DNA of 55,306 nucleotides from an uncultured Alistipes sp. (GCA_910587675.1 CAJUMU010000012.1:1-55306); one strand, 5' to 3'; counted from the stretch's first letter, positions 7,338-16,004 are shown. Made by a program: numbers and translations. The notes: a model not told the origin generated them from the sequence alone.

Positions 7338-8717
7338 TCAATACAATCCTCGCAGCATAAGTTGGAAGTATACGGGCTTGAGCATGTAGACTTTCAGGAT
7401 CCATGCCACCCACTGCTCGCGCGACATGTCGAAGAGCGAGAAGGGGAAAGTGATTTTGGGCTCCTTGGCGTAGTCGAACTCGCACAGCAGCACGTGGCCG
7501 TAATCGGTCACGATGGGGCATGCGGCGTAACCGTCGTACTTGGCCTCGGGCGCGCGGCCCTCCATGATCGACACCAGATTCTCCACCGCCACGGGCAGCT
7601 GCTTGCGCACGGCGGCCGACGTCTTGCTGGTGGGGATGCCCGCGCAGTCGCCCAGACATATTATGTTCGGGTATGCGAGGTGTACGAGGGTCTCCTTGTC
7701 GGTCATGGCCCAGCCGTCGGCGGCCAGTTTGCCCTCGGTCCAGCTCAGGCCCGATTCACGCACGAAGTCGGGAGCCGACTGGGGCGCCATGAAGTGCATG
7801 AAGTCGTAATCCTCGGTAAAGGGCGTCACGATCTTCTCGTCGCCCGCGGTCTCCACGCGCTCGAAATAGGCGCGCTTGGCCGAGGTGTCGATACCCTTCA
7901 GGCGGACGTTCACGTCTACGGGAATATTGCGTTCGGCATATATCTCCTCCAGTCGTTTGGTGAAGTAGGGCACGTCGTAGAGCTGCTTTTCGGCCGTGTA
8001 GTAGTGCAGGTCGATGTCGGCCGTCTTGCCGTTCTTGCGGGCGTTGTCCCACGTGAGAAGGCACACCTTCTTGGGCGCGCCGCCGCACTTGTGCTTGGTG
8101 TAGGTGTCGCAGAAGATTCCGCGGCCGCCCTTCTCGGCGAACTCCTTCATCGCGGGCCACGTGCGCTGCGCACCCACGTGGTCGTATATGCTGTGGGCGT
8201 TGCCCTGCCCCAGAGTATCCTTGGTGATGCCCTCGACCTTGTCCCAGTTGACCTGCGCTCCCGGGGCCAGCACCAGAAAATCGTAATCGATCTTGCCGTT
8301 CGAGGCCGTTTCGAGAGAGTTGGCGTCGGGATGGATTATCTTCACGTAATCCTTCACCCACTTCACGCCCTCGGGCATGCAGTCGGCCTGCGGTTTCCAC
8401 ACGTCGTCGGCGCCGTAGACGCCGCTCGCGATGAGGGTGAAACCGGGCTGGTAGAACTGGCGGTCGCTCGGGTCGATCAACGTTATGTCGGGATTCTTCA
8501 ACGCGCGCTTCAGCCGCGCAGCCATGCCGATGCCCGCCGCGCCGCCGCCCACGATGACGATGCGGCCCTTGGCGGCGCTCTTGGCGGCGTATGCCTTGTC
8601 GGTGCCTAACGCGAGGAACGCGCCCGCTGCGGCCATCAGTTGCAGGAACTGCGCGCGCGAGATCACGCCGTCGCGCTCCATCTTCTTCAGCTCCTTTTCA
8701 AAATCGAGGTTTTCCAT
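7338..8717 (-). CDS. FAD-dependent oxidoreductase, sulfide:quinone oxidoreductase-like
   Basis: 459 aa. After an N-terminal segment with a hydrophobic stretch (about 23-45, SRAQFLQLMAAAGAFLALG, like a Tat signal that lacks the second Arg), an FAD-binding Rossmann fold starts at residue 52 with VIVGGGAAGIG. The family oxidises sulfide and passes electrons to quinone at the membrane. The two redox cysteines of the family can be matched to CGGAPKK (Cys211) and AACPIVTDYG near the C-terminus, and GDCAGIPTSKTSAAVRKQ is the second FAD motif. The amphipathic C-terminus (WILKVYMLKPVYFQLMLRG) fits membrane association. It stands alone between repeats. A role in sulfide detoxification or electron input to menaquinone is inferred. 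Confidence 0.8.
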   Translation of the reverse strand: MENLDFEKELKKMERDGVISRAQFLQLMAAAGAFLALGTDKAYAAKSAAKGRIVIVGGGAAGIGMAARLKRALKNPDITLIDPSDRQFYQPGFTLIASGVYGADDVWKPQADCMPEGVKWVKDYVKIIHPDANSLETASNGKIDYDFLVLAPGAQVNWDKVEGITKDTLGQGNAHSIYDHVGAQRTWPAMKEFAEKGGRGIFCDTYTKHKCGGAPKKVCLLTWDNARKNGKTADIDLHYYTAEKQLYDVPYFTKRLEEIYAERNIPVDVNVRLKGIDTSAKRAYFERVETAGDEKIVTPFTEDYDFMHFMAPQSAPDFVRESGLSWTEGKLAADGWAMTDKETLVHLAYPNIICLGDCAGIPTSKTSAAVRKQLPVAVENLVSIMEGRAPEAKYDGYAACPIVTDYGHVLLCEFDYAKEPKITFPFSLFDMSREQWVAWILKVYMLKPVYFQLMLRGLY

Positions 8718-8780
8718 AGTATCTTTGAGGTGTTATATCATTATAGTTGCAGTCTGCGAACGGTACGCATAATACGTTTG

Positions 8781-8876
8781 CGACTCGCAGAGTCGCGCAG
8801 TTCGCCGCCGCCCCCACGCGGAGGACTGCAACTCGCTTTACGCTCGGTTCCGTCCTCCGCCGTCTGCGAACCGCGA
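8781..8876 (+). repeat. Intergenic repeat, family C (copy 1)
   Basis: Starts with the palindrome GCGACTCGCAGAGTCGC, then GCAGTTCGCCGCCGCCCCCA, a CTGCAACTCGCTTTACGCTC middle and CCGCCGTCTGCGAACCGC. The ends can pair (GCAGTTCGCCG with CGTCTGCGAAC). Copies are at 12163, 17621, 22872 and, inverted, 41641 and 42902. Confidence 0.85.
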
Positions 8877-8944
8877 TAATCCCGTCATAAAACGGACGTA
8901 ACGTACGCTCCGTCGCAAAGATAATTTTTTTTCGCGATAAAATC

Positions 8945-10081
8945 CTATTTTTCGGCCTGCCGTTCCCGTCCTCGCAAACGTTCGCGGAACGTTCCGACCC
9001 AATACCCCGCGGCGAAGGGCAGTCCGAGCACGATGAGAGCGAGCGCTATGGCCCACACGGCGATCCTGCCCACCGATGCCATGACGCGGTCCATGACTTG
9101 CGCCACCACGCTGTCGGCTATGCCGCGCCCCTGCTCGATGGCCGCTTCGCGCTCGGCCGAGACGAACCGCTGTATCTCGTTGCGCTGGCGGTCGATCTGT
9201 CCGAAAGCGTTGTCGAGGCTGCGTTCGAAGGTGCGCATCATCGTCTCCACGTGGACGTTGAACACCGCCAGCACCGTGTCGGATATCTGCGGGATGTTCT
9301 CCATCACCACCACTATGCGTTCGAAATTGCTTTCGAGGCTGTCGAGCTGCCGCTGCACGGCTTGGGCGGTGCTGTCGCGCTCCCATTCGATCTCGACAAT
9401 GTCCTTGGTCCACGACAGAGTATTCATCGCCTGCCCCGTCTGCCCCGTCATGCGGTCGCTCATGTCGGACACCACGTCGGCGATCGATCCCGTGGCGTAC
9501 GACAGCTCCACCCCGTGCTCGTTCATGAACTCGATCCACGCCAGCGTGGTATTGGGCGGCACCTCGCCCTCGCTCAGGGGATTTTCGGCTATGTAACGCC
9601 CCACGTACTCTTTCATCAAGCGGTAACGCTCGCCGTCGAGAGCGTCCTGCGCCACCGAGTCGACGCGCAGCGTCATGCGCCGCACCGCCTCGCGGGCATA
9701 GTCGGAGTAGGGTCCGAAGAGCATCGAATCGGGCGCGGCGTCGAACGACGACTCCATGCGGCGGAACAGGATCCACGTGTCGGCCAGAGCCACGTCGGGA
9801 ATGCCCTGCATGGCGGCCGAGACCGCCGCGCGCGTGGCGCGGATCTTCCACCGTATGGCGCGTATGCGTATCTTGGGGTCGTCCGAGCAGGCTATCGAGT
9901 CGGCTGCGGCCACCACCTCGTTCGAAAGTCCGTAATAGAGGCCGCGGGTCATGACCCTCACGCGGGCCTCCGACTTGGGCAGCTCGTCGCCCGTGTCGAG
10001 CGAGAATTTCAGCAGCGAGCACCCCGTCAGAGCGACGGCCAACGCCGCGGACAACAATATTTCCGTAAAGATTCGTTTCAT
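8945..10081 (-). CDS. Lipoprotein with helical body and C-terminal membrane helix
   Basis: 378 aa, family not recognised. A lipobox (ALTGC, Cys21) ends the signal peptide, so the mature N-terminus should be lipidated. The body (about 60-330) is almost entirely helix-forming, with an amphipathic segment at about 215-310 that looks like coiled coil. A predicted transmembrane helix lies at about 336-360, followed by a basic tail (FRERLRGRERQAEK). Two anchors on one chain suggest a protein spanning periplasm between inner membrane and lipid anchor, or one held flat on the inner membrane. It begins 62 bp after corA and is probably in the corA transcript. Confidence 0.65.
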   Translation of the reverse strand: MKRIFTEILLSAALAVALTGCSLLKFSLDTGDELPKSEARVRVMTRGLYYGLSNEVVAAADSIACSDDPKIRIRAIRWKIRATRAAVSAAMQGIPDVALADTWILFRRMESSFDAAPDSMLFGPYSDYAREAVRRMTLRVDSVAQDALDGERYRLMKEYVGRYIAENPLSEGEVPPNTTLAWIEFMNEHGVELSYATGSIADVVSDMSDRMTGQTGQAMNTLSWTKDIVEIEWERDSTAQAVQRQLDSLESNFERIVVVMENIPQISDTVLAVFNVHVETMMRTFERSLDNAFGQIDRQRNEIQRFVSAEREAAIEQGRGIADSVVAQVMDRVMASVGRIAVWAIALALIVLGLPFAAGYWVGTFRERLRGRERQAEK

Positions 10082-10142
10082 GAGTCGGTATTTTCGGAGT
10101 TTCGGGGTTTCGAGGGAGCGCGGGCGTCGCCGCGTCGGGCCG

Positions 10143-11123
10143 TTACAGCCACTTCTTGTATTTGAAGAACCAGAATGTCGCGCCCGAGAACAACAGCATC
10201 AACCCTATGGCGAACAGATATCCGAGCGGCAGGGTGTAATCGCCTATTTCGAGCGTCCACTCCAGTTCGGGCATCGAACGGAAGTTCATGCCGTAGATGC
10301 TGGCTATGAGCGTGGCGGGCAGGAATATGACGGCGGCCACCGAGAAGATCTTCACGATCTCGTTCTGCTCGATGTTGATGAGGCCGAGGGCCGAATCCTG
10401 TATGTAGTCGAGTCGCTGGAAACTGAAGTCGGCGTGGTTGATGAGCGAGTTCACATCCTTGAGCATGAGTTGCAGACGCGGGTAGACGTCGTTGGGGAAA
10501 CGCTCGCTTTTGAGTATGCTCGACAGTATGCGCTGACGGTCGAAGATGTTCTCGCGCAGCACCATGGTGTTCTCCTGCAAGGCGTTGATGCGGTGGATGA
10601 CGGCCTTGTCGATCGAGTCCTCGGTGATGATGTCCTTGCTCAGCGCGGCCACCTGCTTGGCGACGAACTCCACGAGGTCGGCGTCGAAGTCGATGCGCAC
10701 CTCCAGAAGCGAAATGAATATGTGGTAACCCGTCGAATATCCGCGGTAGTTCATCTGCAAACGCTTCTCGGCCTCGCGGAACGTGCGCGACTCGGAGTTG
10801 CGCACCGACACCAGCACGCCCTCGTTCGAGATGATGAACGACACGGGCTCCACGGTGAACGAGTCGCCCGCGGGAACGAAGAAGTTGGTGTTGGAGATGA
10901 TGGAGTTCTCCGTTTCGGAGTATTTCGATGTCGACTCGATCTCCTCCACCTGCTGGCGGGTCTGGAGACTCTCCTCCATGAAGTTCTCGACGGCCTTCTG
11001 CTCCTTGATCGAGGGCGAGAGCAGGTCGATCCACAGAATGTCGTCGTAACCCAACGTGTCGAGCAGATCGGGTTCGGCGTTGCGGATTATCTTGTTGTAT
11101 TGCTTGAGGTAGATGGTAATCAT
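10143..11123 (-). CDS. corA: CorA-family magnesium/cobalt transporter
   Basis: 326 aa inner-membrane channel for Mg2+ (also Co2+/Ni2+). A large N-terminal cytoplasmic domain with a long helix (about 150-255) precedes two C-terminal membrane helices. The signature YGMNF is at 277-281 at the end of the first, and a basic tail (FKYKKWL) ends the protein, as in all CorA. The start at 11123 (MITIYLKQY) is chosen over an upstream in-frame start because the extra 25 residues are unlike any CorA. mqnA ends 99 bp upstream and the helical lipoprotein follows. Confidence 0.95.
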   Translation of the reverse strand: MITIYLKQYNKIIRNAEPDLLDTLGYDDILWIDLLSPSIKEQKAVENFMEESLQTRQQVEEIESTSKYSETENSIISNTNFFVPAGDSFTVEPVSFIISNEGVLVSVRNSESRTFREAEKRLQMNYRGYSTGYHIFISLLEVRIDFDADLVEFVAKQVAALSKDIITEDSIDKAVIHRINALQENTMVLRENIFDRQRILSSILKSERFPNDVYPRLQLMLKDVNSLINHADFSFQRLDYIQDSALGLINIEQNEIVKIFSVAAVIFLPATLIASIYGMNFRSMPELEWTLEIGDYTLPLGYLFAIGLMLLFSGATFWFFKYKKWL

Positions 11124-11222
11124 GGGGCTGCATGTTTTACGGGTTGAACTCCTTGTTCGGATGCTGACGGGCGCGCAACACGCCTCGCCGAGAGTCACCG
11201 TCGCCTGCGGCGGTCACCCTCT

Positions 11223-11993
11223 TCAGCCCGGATTGGATCGGGGCGTTATCTTCAGGCCCGCGTTCCAGAACTTTTGCAGCGCCGCATGCTTCTCGGCGTT
11301 GAATACGAAATCGATGTTTTGCGTCAGATAGGCGTAAGCGTCGTACGGCTTTCGGTCGAAACCCTCCTCCACGACGGCCTCCCATATCGACTCCACTCCC
11401 ATCGTCAAGGCGCGTTGCAGAGCGTCTATAGCCTCGTAAGAGGTTCCTTTGCGGGCCACCCACACCGCGAAGGCGAAGGGCATGCCCGTCTGCGCGCGCC
11501 ACTCCTCGGCCAGATCGTACGAATAGGCGAAGAGTCCCTCGTGGTCGAACACCTTGTCGCCGATGAGCAGAAAAGCGTCCCCCTCGCGGGCGTACGCCAC
11601 CTGCGAGTAGTCGTCGAGCGTGTACCATTCGGGGGCGATTTTCCACCGCGCGGCGGCCAGATAACCCGTCAGCTGCACCGAGGTGCGCGAGTGGGCGTCG
11701 AGGAATATGCGGCGCACCTTCTCGATCGGAGTGTTCGACAACAGCACCACCGTGCGCACGGGCCCCGAAGCGCCCACGCAGTAATCGGTAATTATATCGG
11801 TGGATCTCATCTGCGGAACCGCAGCCGAGGGGATGAGGGCTATATCGGCCAGACCTCGGGCGTAATTCTCCACGCAATCGGCGGGAGGAGCGAGCAGAAG
11901 ATCGGCGCGAAGATTACCCTCGTGCCTTATGCCGTATATGAACGGTATCGTATTCAGATACGACACAGCCGCTATGCGTGGAATGTTGACCAT
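11223..11993 (-). CDS. mqnA: Chorismate dehydratase, futalosine menaquinone pathway
   Basis: 256 aa. Removes water from chorismate to give 3-[(1-carboxyvinyl)oxy]benzoate, the first step of the futalosine route to menaquinone. The fold is a periplasmic-binding-protein type and the N-terminal motif RIAAVSYLNTIPFIYG is diagnostic, as are DIALIPSAAVPQM and LLIGDKVF. The open frame continues upstream but ATG at 11993 matches the family start, and a good promoter precedes it. Presence of mqnA implies menaquinone is made by the futalosine pathway rather than the classical men pathway; the other mqn genes are not in this window, except possibly the amidohydrolase at 13930-15060. Confidence 0.92.
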   Translation of the reverse strand: MVNIPRIAAVSYLNTIPFIYGIRHEGNLRADLLLAPPADCVENYARGLADIALIPSAAVPQMRSTDIITDYCVGASGPVRTVVLLSNTPIEKVRRIFLDAHSRTSVQLTGYLAAARWKIAPEWYTLDDYSQVAYAREGDAFLLIGDKVFDHEGLFAYSYDLAEEWRAQTGMPFAFAVWVARKGTSYEAIDALQRALTMGVESIWEAVVEEGFDRKPYDAYAYLTQNIDFVFNAEKHAALQKFWNAGLKITPRSNPG

Positions 11994-12061
11994 CGTCCAT
12001 ACGTTTCTCCTGAAAGTTTCTCTGCCGGCAGCCCGCCGAATCCGAGCGGACTCCCGACCCG

Positions 12062-12093
12062 CAAAGATAACAAATCGTATGCAAAATAGCAAA
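12062..12093 (-). promoter_or_regulatory. Promoter of mqnA
   Basis: Minus strand: TTTG at 12093-12090, 20-bp spacer, TATCTTTG at 12069-12062. Expected transcript start is near 12056, with a leader of about 60 nt. Confidence 0.7.
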
Positions 12094-12162
12094 TAATATT
12101 CGGGCGCATAAAAAGAAATGACTGTGCGCAAAAACACTCCGAAAGGTTTGGGGCGGATGTTT

Positions 12163-12262
12163 CGACATCGCGCCGCGATGTCGGCAGTCCGCCGCCGCCC
12201 CACGCGGCGGACTGCTGCTCGCTTTTCGCTCGCTCGCGTCCCCCGCCGACGGCGAACCGCGG
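12163..12262 (+). repeat. Intergenic repeat, family C (copy 2)
   Basis: Begins with the palindrome GACATCGCGCCGCGATGTC, followed by GCAGTCCGCCGCCGCCCCAC and CCGCCGACGGCGAACCGC. The tip palindrome differs from copy 1 while the body is conserved. It lies in the 365-bp gap between GH125 and mqnA. Confidence 0.8.
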
Positions 12263-12301
12263 AAACATTCGACGAAGCTCCGATATCGTCGAGGACCGAC
12301 A

Positions 12302-12357
12302 CAAAAAATCGGCCCGCGCCTGACGCGCGAGCCGACGACTCCCCGACCGACGGGGAT
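12302..12357 (-). terminator. Terminator of the GH125 gene
   Basis: Minus strand: a small hairpin (TCCCC-GTCGGTC-GGGGA) then a strong one (CGGCTCGCGC / GCGCGGGCCG) followed by ATTTTTTTG, directly after the GH125 stop codon. Confidence 0.8.
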
Positions 12358-12358
12358 T

Positions 12359-13843
12359 TTACTTTATATCTATCGAGTTCAAAACCTCCAGACGTCCGTC
12401 GGCGATGATCTTGAGTATCAACTCGCCGAACAGAGTGTTCTGCCATGCGAACCACTCGCGGGTGAAGTGCTCGGGGTCGTTCACGTCGAACGACTCGTGC
12501 ATGAATCCCGTGCCCGCGTCGGTGCGCATCAGCATCTCTATGCACTCCTTGATCTCGGCGTCGTCGTCCGAGGTGAACGCCTTCATCATGATGCTCATGG
12601 GCCAAGCCATGTCGTAACCCACGTGCGGACCTCCTATGCCCTCGCCCGCCTTGCCGCGGAAGAAGTAGGGGTTGTTCTCGCTCCACACGAAGCGGCGCGT
12701 GGCGGCATAGATGTCGTCGTCGATGACCTCGGGGTTGAGGTATTTCATCGCCAGCAGGCTCGGCACGTTGGCGTCGTCCATCAGGTGGTAGTTGCCGAAG
12801 CCGTCGACCTCGAAGGCGTACATGCGGCCGAATTCGGGGTGGTCGTAAACGGCGTACTTGTCGAGCGCGGCGGCAACCTCGTCGGCCAGCGCGACGCACT
12901 CGGCAGCCAGCGCGGTCTCGCCGTTCACCTTGGCGAGGATCTCGGCGGCCTTGCGCAGCGACGACACGGCGAAGAAGTTCGACGGCACGAGGAACTGGAA
13001 CACCGTGGCGTCGTCCGACGGACGGAAGCTCGACACGATGAGCCCAACGGGGTTCACGGGCGCGCCCAGACCGTCGTTCGAGAGGGTGTCGAACTGGCGG
13101 TCGGTCTTGCGGCGGAATTTGTAGGGTCCGACGCCCTCCTTGCGCTGCTGCTCGCGGAACGTCTTCAGGATCTTGCCCACGGCCTCGACCCACTCGTCGC
13201 CGAAAACGGACGCGTCGCCCGTCGCCAGCCAGTACCAATAGGCCAGACGGATGGGATAGCAGAGCGAGTCGATCTCGTACTTGCGCTCGTGCAGTTCGGG
13301 CTTCATGTCGGTGAAATCCGACTCCCAGTCCGATCCCGTGGGTCCGTCGTTGAAGGCGTTGGCATAGGGGTCTATGTTGATGCACTTTATCTGACGGTTG
13401 ATAACGCCCGCCAGCATTGCCTTCAACTCGGCGTCGTCGGCCGCCAGCTGAACGTACGGCCATACCTGAGCGCCCGAGTCGCGCAGCCACATGGCGTGGA
13501 TGTCGCCCGTGTAGACGAAGGTGTCGTCCTTGCCGTCGGCGTCCTTGCGGTAGTGCACCGTGGTGTCGAGGGTGTTTGGGAAGCAGTTGCCGAACATCCA
13601 TGCCAGACGTTCGTTGGTGAGCATGGCCTGCACCTCGGCTATCTTGCGCTCGACGCTCTGCGAGGCGAACAGACGCTCGGCCGCGTCGGGACGCTGGCAT
13701 ACGTATTTGCCGTCGACGACGATGGGTTTGGGCTGCGCCGCCTCCGTCGCGGTCTGCTCGGGGCTGTTTTGGTTTTTGCCGCCGCCGCAACCCGCCGCGG
13801 CGAGTGCGAGGGTCATGGCGGCCAAGATGTATAATCCTTTCAT
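12359..13843 (-). CDS. GH125 exo-alpha-1,6-mannosidase, lipoprotein
   Basis: 494 aa. Glycoside hydrolase family 125 (formerly DUF1237), inverting exo-acting alpha-1,6-mannosidases that trim yeast mannan and N-glycans. The lipobox (LAAAGC, Cys19) predicts a lipid-anchored enzyme. The (alpha/alpha)6 domain shows the family blocks TGDIHAMWLRDSGAQVWPY, INIDPYANAFNDGP, IDSLCYPIRLAYWYW and, near the C-terminus, MHESFDVNDPEHFTREWFAW. The usual SusC/SusD and GH92 partners are absent nearby, so this copy is not part of a visible mannan-utilisation locus. It has its own -7 element and terminator and is probably monocistronic. Confidence 0.93.
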   Translation of the reverse strand: MKGLYILAAMTLALAAAGCGGGKNQNSPEQTATEAAQPKPIVVDGKYVCQRPDAAERLFASQSVERKIAEVQAMLTNERLAWMFGNCFPNTLDTTVHYRKDADGKDDTFVYTGDIHAMWLRDSGAQVWPYVQLAADDAELKAMLAGVINRQIKCINIDPYANAFNDGPTGSDWESDFTDMKPELHERKYEIDSLCYPIRLAYWYWLATGDASVFGDEWVEAVGKILKTFREQQRKEGVGPYKFRRKTDRQFDTLSNDGLGAPVNPVGLIVSSFRPSDDATVFQFLVPSNFFAVSSLRKAAEILAKVNGETALAAECVALADEVAAALDKYAVYDHPEFGRMYAFEVDGFGNYHLMDDANVPSLLAMKYLNPEVIDDDIYAATRRFVWSENNPYFFRGKAGEGIGGPHVGYDMAWPMSIMMKAFTSDDDAEIKECIEMLMRTDAGTGFMHESFDVNDPEHFTREWFAWQNTLFGELILKIIADGRLEVLNSIDIK

Positions 13844-13874
13844 GTTCGGTTTGAATTTTTATTCGGTTTCCGCG

Positions 13875-13882
13875 CAAAGGTA
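13875..13882 (-). promoter_or_regulatory. Putative -7 element for GH125
   Basis: TACCTTTG on the minus strand matches TAnnTTTG about 32 bp before the GH125 start. No TTTG at the -33 position. Confidence 0.45.
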
Positions 13883-13929
13883 CGCAGTTTTTGCGACATG
13901 TCCATTACCGTCACGCGCTTTTTGCACCG

Positions 13930-15060
13930 TCACAACAGTCGCCGCGTGCGGCTCTCCGAGGCGAGGCGCAACGATCCGTCGCGGCTGTCGAGGTTCTCCG
14001 TCAACACCAGTCCGCACCTCTTTCCGACCTCGACCGACCCCATGTCGGACTCCATGCCCAAGGCGCGCGCTCCGTTGATCGTCGCCCACGCGTATAGTTC
14101 GGGCAGAGGGACGTCGGGTATGGCTTTGAGCTCCTCGACGATCGACAGACTGTCGTTCGAGGCCAAGGAGTCGGTGCCGACGCAGATCGTCTCCCCGCGG
14201 CGGCGCAGCAGCTCGACGGGCGGCCGCAACCCCGAGATGTAGAGGTTGGAGCGCGGACACAACGCCCATGCGACGGGCGTCGAGAAGCTCTCGCCGAGGA
14301 TCTGCATATCCTCCTCGGCGGCGCAGCAGCCGTGCACCAGAATCAGGGGGCGGTCGGAGGGAACGGATGCGGCGATCCGCGCGGCGGGCGATCCGTAACG
14401 CAGAAAATCGCACGTCCACCCCATGCGGCCGTACCACTCGGCGAGCGAGCCTTCGCCGCGGTAGAGGGCGGCTTCGTCGGGCGACTCCATGAAGTGTATC
14501 GACAGCGGTCCCGCGCCCTCGGCGGCTATCTCGCGGAATACGCCGTCCTGCAAGGAGTAGGCGGAGTGGGGAGTGAGCGAAGTGTCGGCGCGGCGGAGCA
14601 ATCCCCGCGCGTCGGAGGTGTCGGCGTTGAGTCCGAACACCTCGGCGAAGTTGCGGTAAGCGATGCGGCTGCGGCTCTTGACCTCGAACGACGAGTCGTC
14701 GTTCACTATGTCGCCCACGGCCTGCACCCCCTCGTGCCACATGCGGGCGTCGGCGGCCTGCAAGGCGCGGCGACGCTCCTCGGCCGTGAAGCCTCCGCGC
14801 ACCTGCCCGATGGCTCGGGCGAAGCCCGCGAAGCCGCTTCCGCGGGGTATCGCGCCGCGCAGATACGACAGTTCGGAGTGGCAGTGGGCGTTGACGAATC
14901 CCGCGCTGAGCGCGCCCGCATAGAACTCGGTCGCGGCGCGGCCGTCGAGGCGGTCCCACTCGCCGACCGACACGATGCGCCCTTCGTCGTCGGCCTCGAC
15001 CACGGGACGCAGCCTCACCGCGCCGCGGTCGATGAGATAATGAGCTGCTATGCGGCGCAC
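13930..15060 (-). CDS. Amidohydrolase-superfamily deaminase/hydrolase
   Basis: 376 aa from a GTG start. Metal-dependent TIM-barrel hydrolase of the chlorohydrolase / S-adenosylhomocysteine-deaminase group. The metal ligands are visible: HCHSEL near residue 55 (HxH), SIHFMES, LVHGCC and GTDSLASND (the catalytic Asp). The GTG at 15060 begins MRRIAAHYLIDRGAV, a normal start for this group, and lies 2 bp after the stop of the DUF4296 lipoprotein gene, so translation is coupled. Members deaminate purine-type or aminofutalosine substrates. With mqnA two genes downstream, aminodeoxyfutalosine deaminase (MqnX) is one possibility, but this gene also accompanies DUF4296 genes in species I would not expect to use futalosine, so substrate is left open. 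Confidence 0.85.
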   Translation of the reverse strand: MRRIAAHYLIDRGAVRLRPVVEADDEGRIVSVGEWDRLDGRAATEFYAGALSAGFVNAHCHSELSYLRGAIPRGSGFAGFARAIGQVRGGFTAEERRRALQAADARMWHEGVQAVGDIVNDDSSFEVKSRSRIAYRNFAEVFGLNADTSDARGLLRRADTSLTPHSAYSLQDGVFREIAAEGAGPLSIHFMESPDEAALYRGEGSLAEWYGRMGWTCDFLRYGSPAARIAASVPSDRPLILVHGCCAAEEDMQILGESFSTPVAWALCPRSNLYISGLRPPVELLRRRGETICVGTDSLASNDSLSIVEELKAIPDVPLPELYAWATINGARALGMESDMGSVEVGKRCGLVLTENLDSRDGSLRLASESRTRRLL

Positions 15061-15062
15061 GG

Positions 15063-15908
15063 CTATCGCGCGGCGGTCTCCCGCGCCCGCGTCTCTATGG
15101 CGTTTATCATGGTGTCGGAGAGTATCCGCAGCCCCGCCTGACGCTCGAAGAGCAGTTCGACGCTCCGTTCGGTCGTCGGCGTATAGACCACCTCGATATC
15201 CTCTATCGTCATGCGCGCGCGGCGGTCGCCGCCCTCTGCGGCGCGGGTGAAATCGATCTCCATGCCGATGTAGTCGTCCGCCTCGCCGACGGTGAGCGTC
15301 TGCGAGAAGATGTTGCCGCGGCCGCGTTGCATCGTGCCGCTCGTCGCCAAGCGACGCGACGAGTCGGGCAGCACCCACTCGACGCGTATGCGGCGTCCCG
15401 TCGCCTTGTCGAGCGAATCGAGCGTGTAACGCGCCGTGACGGCATATTCGCCCGCGGGGACAGGCTCTATGGCGAAGCGCAGTTTCGACGAGTCGGCCGC
15501 CGTCGCGGCGCGTATCATGGTGTCGGCGAGCAGCGTGCGCGCGGCGAATCGGCGCGCGGCGTTGTCGATGGTGTCGAGAATCGTCACCTGACGGTTCAGC
15601 TCGCGGGCCTCGCGGTCGAGCAGCAGTATCATGTATTCGGCTACGTCGCTCAGGCGCGCGCTCTTGCGGCGCGAGAAGTTGGCGATGGTGTGGCGCACGT
15701 CGTCGGTCGTGTAGCCGTGACGCTCGAAGATCGGTTCGTAGATGTTGAGCGAATCGAGGTCGAGGTTGCGGTAGTCGACGTACGAATTTGCCAGCAGAGC
15801 GTCGTGGAATATCTCGCCCAACTCCTTGTCGGGGATGATCTTGTCGCGTCGGCAGCCGACCGCGAGGGCCGCCGAGACGAGGATTGCGAACATGATTGTC
15901 TTTTTCAT
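15063..15908 (-). CDS. DUF4296-type lipoprotein
   Basis: 281 aa. Signal peptide with lipobox (AVGC, Cys19). The region after it (IIPDKELGEIFHDALLANSY, with a short helical repeat) matches the DUF4296 family, which is restricted to Bacteroidetes and has no known function. The C-terminal half is predicted beta-rich and may be a separate domain. The start at 15908 (MKKTIMFAI) is preferred over an upstream in-frame start inside the neighbouring repeat. The amidohydrolase gene follows after 2 bp. Confidence 0.85.
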   Translation of the reverse strand: MKKTIMFAILVSAALAVGCRRDKIIPDKELGEIFHDALLANSYVDYRNLDLDSLNIYEPIFERHGYTTDDVRHTIANFSRRKSARLSDVAEYMILLLDREARELNRQVTILDTIDNAARRFAARTLLADTMIRAATAADSSKLRFAIEPVPAGEYAVTARYTLDSLDKATGRRIRVEWVLPDSSRRLATSGTMQRGRGNIFSQTLTVGEADDYIGMEIDFTRAAEGGDRRARMTIEDIEVVYTPTTERSVELLFERQAGLRILSDTMINAIETRARETAAR

Positions 15909-15932
15909 GGTATGCGTTATCTCATTATACTC

Positions 15933-16004
15933 ATCCTCGGCGGCTGCGGGGGTCGCACCGAAGGTGCGAGCCGCCGAGGATGGCACCGCGCATCGCGCGG
16001 TGCG
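15933..16004 (+). repeat. Intergenic repeat, family B (copy 3, full)
   Basis: Outer inverted repeat ATCCTCGGCGGCT / AGCCGCCGAGGAT, core GGTCGCACCGAAGGTGCGA, then a second hairpin CACCGCG-CATCG-CGCGGTG. It fills the gap between the LolC/E-like gene and the DUF4296 gene. Confidence 0.85.

Noticed and set aside
8719..8730. Plus-strand TATCTTTG element just upstream of the SQR-like gene
   Set aside because: It faces away from the SQR gene and no plus-strand gene follows; probably chance.
11223..13877. 884-residue fused frame covering mqnA and antisense to nothing real upstream
   Set aside because: Only the first 256 codons before 11993 match mqnA; the remainder is an out-of-frame shadow of the GH125 gene.
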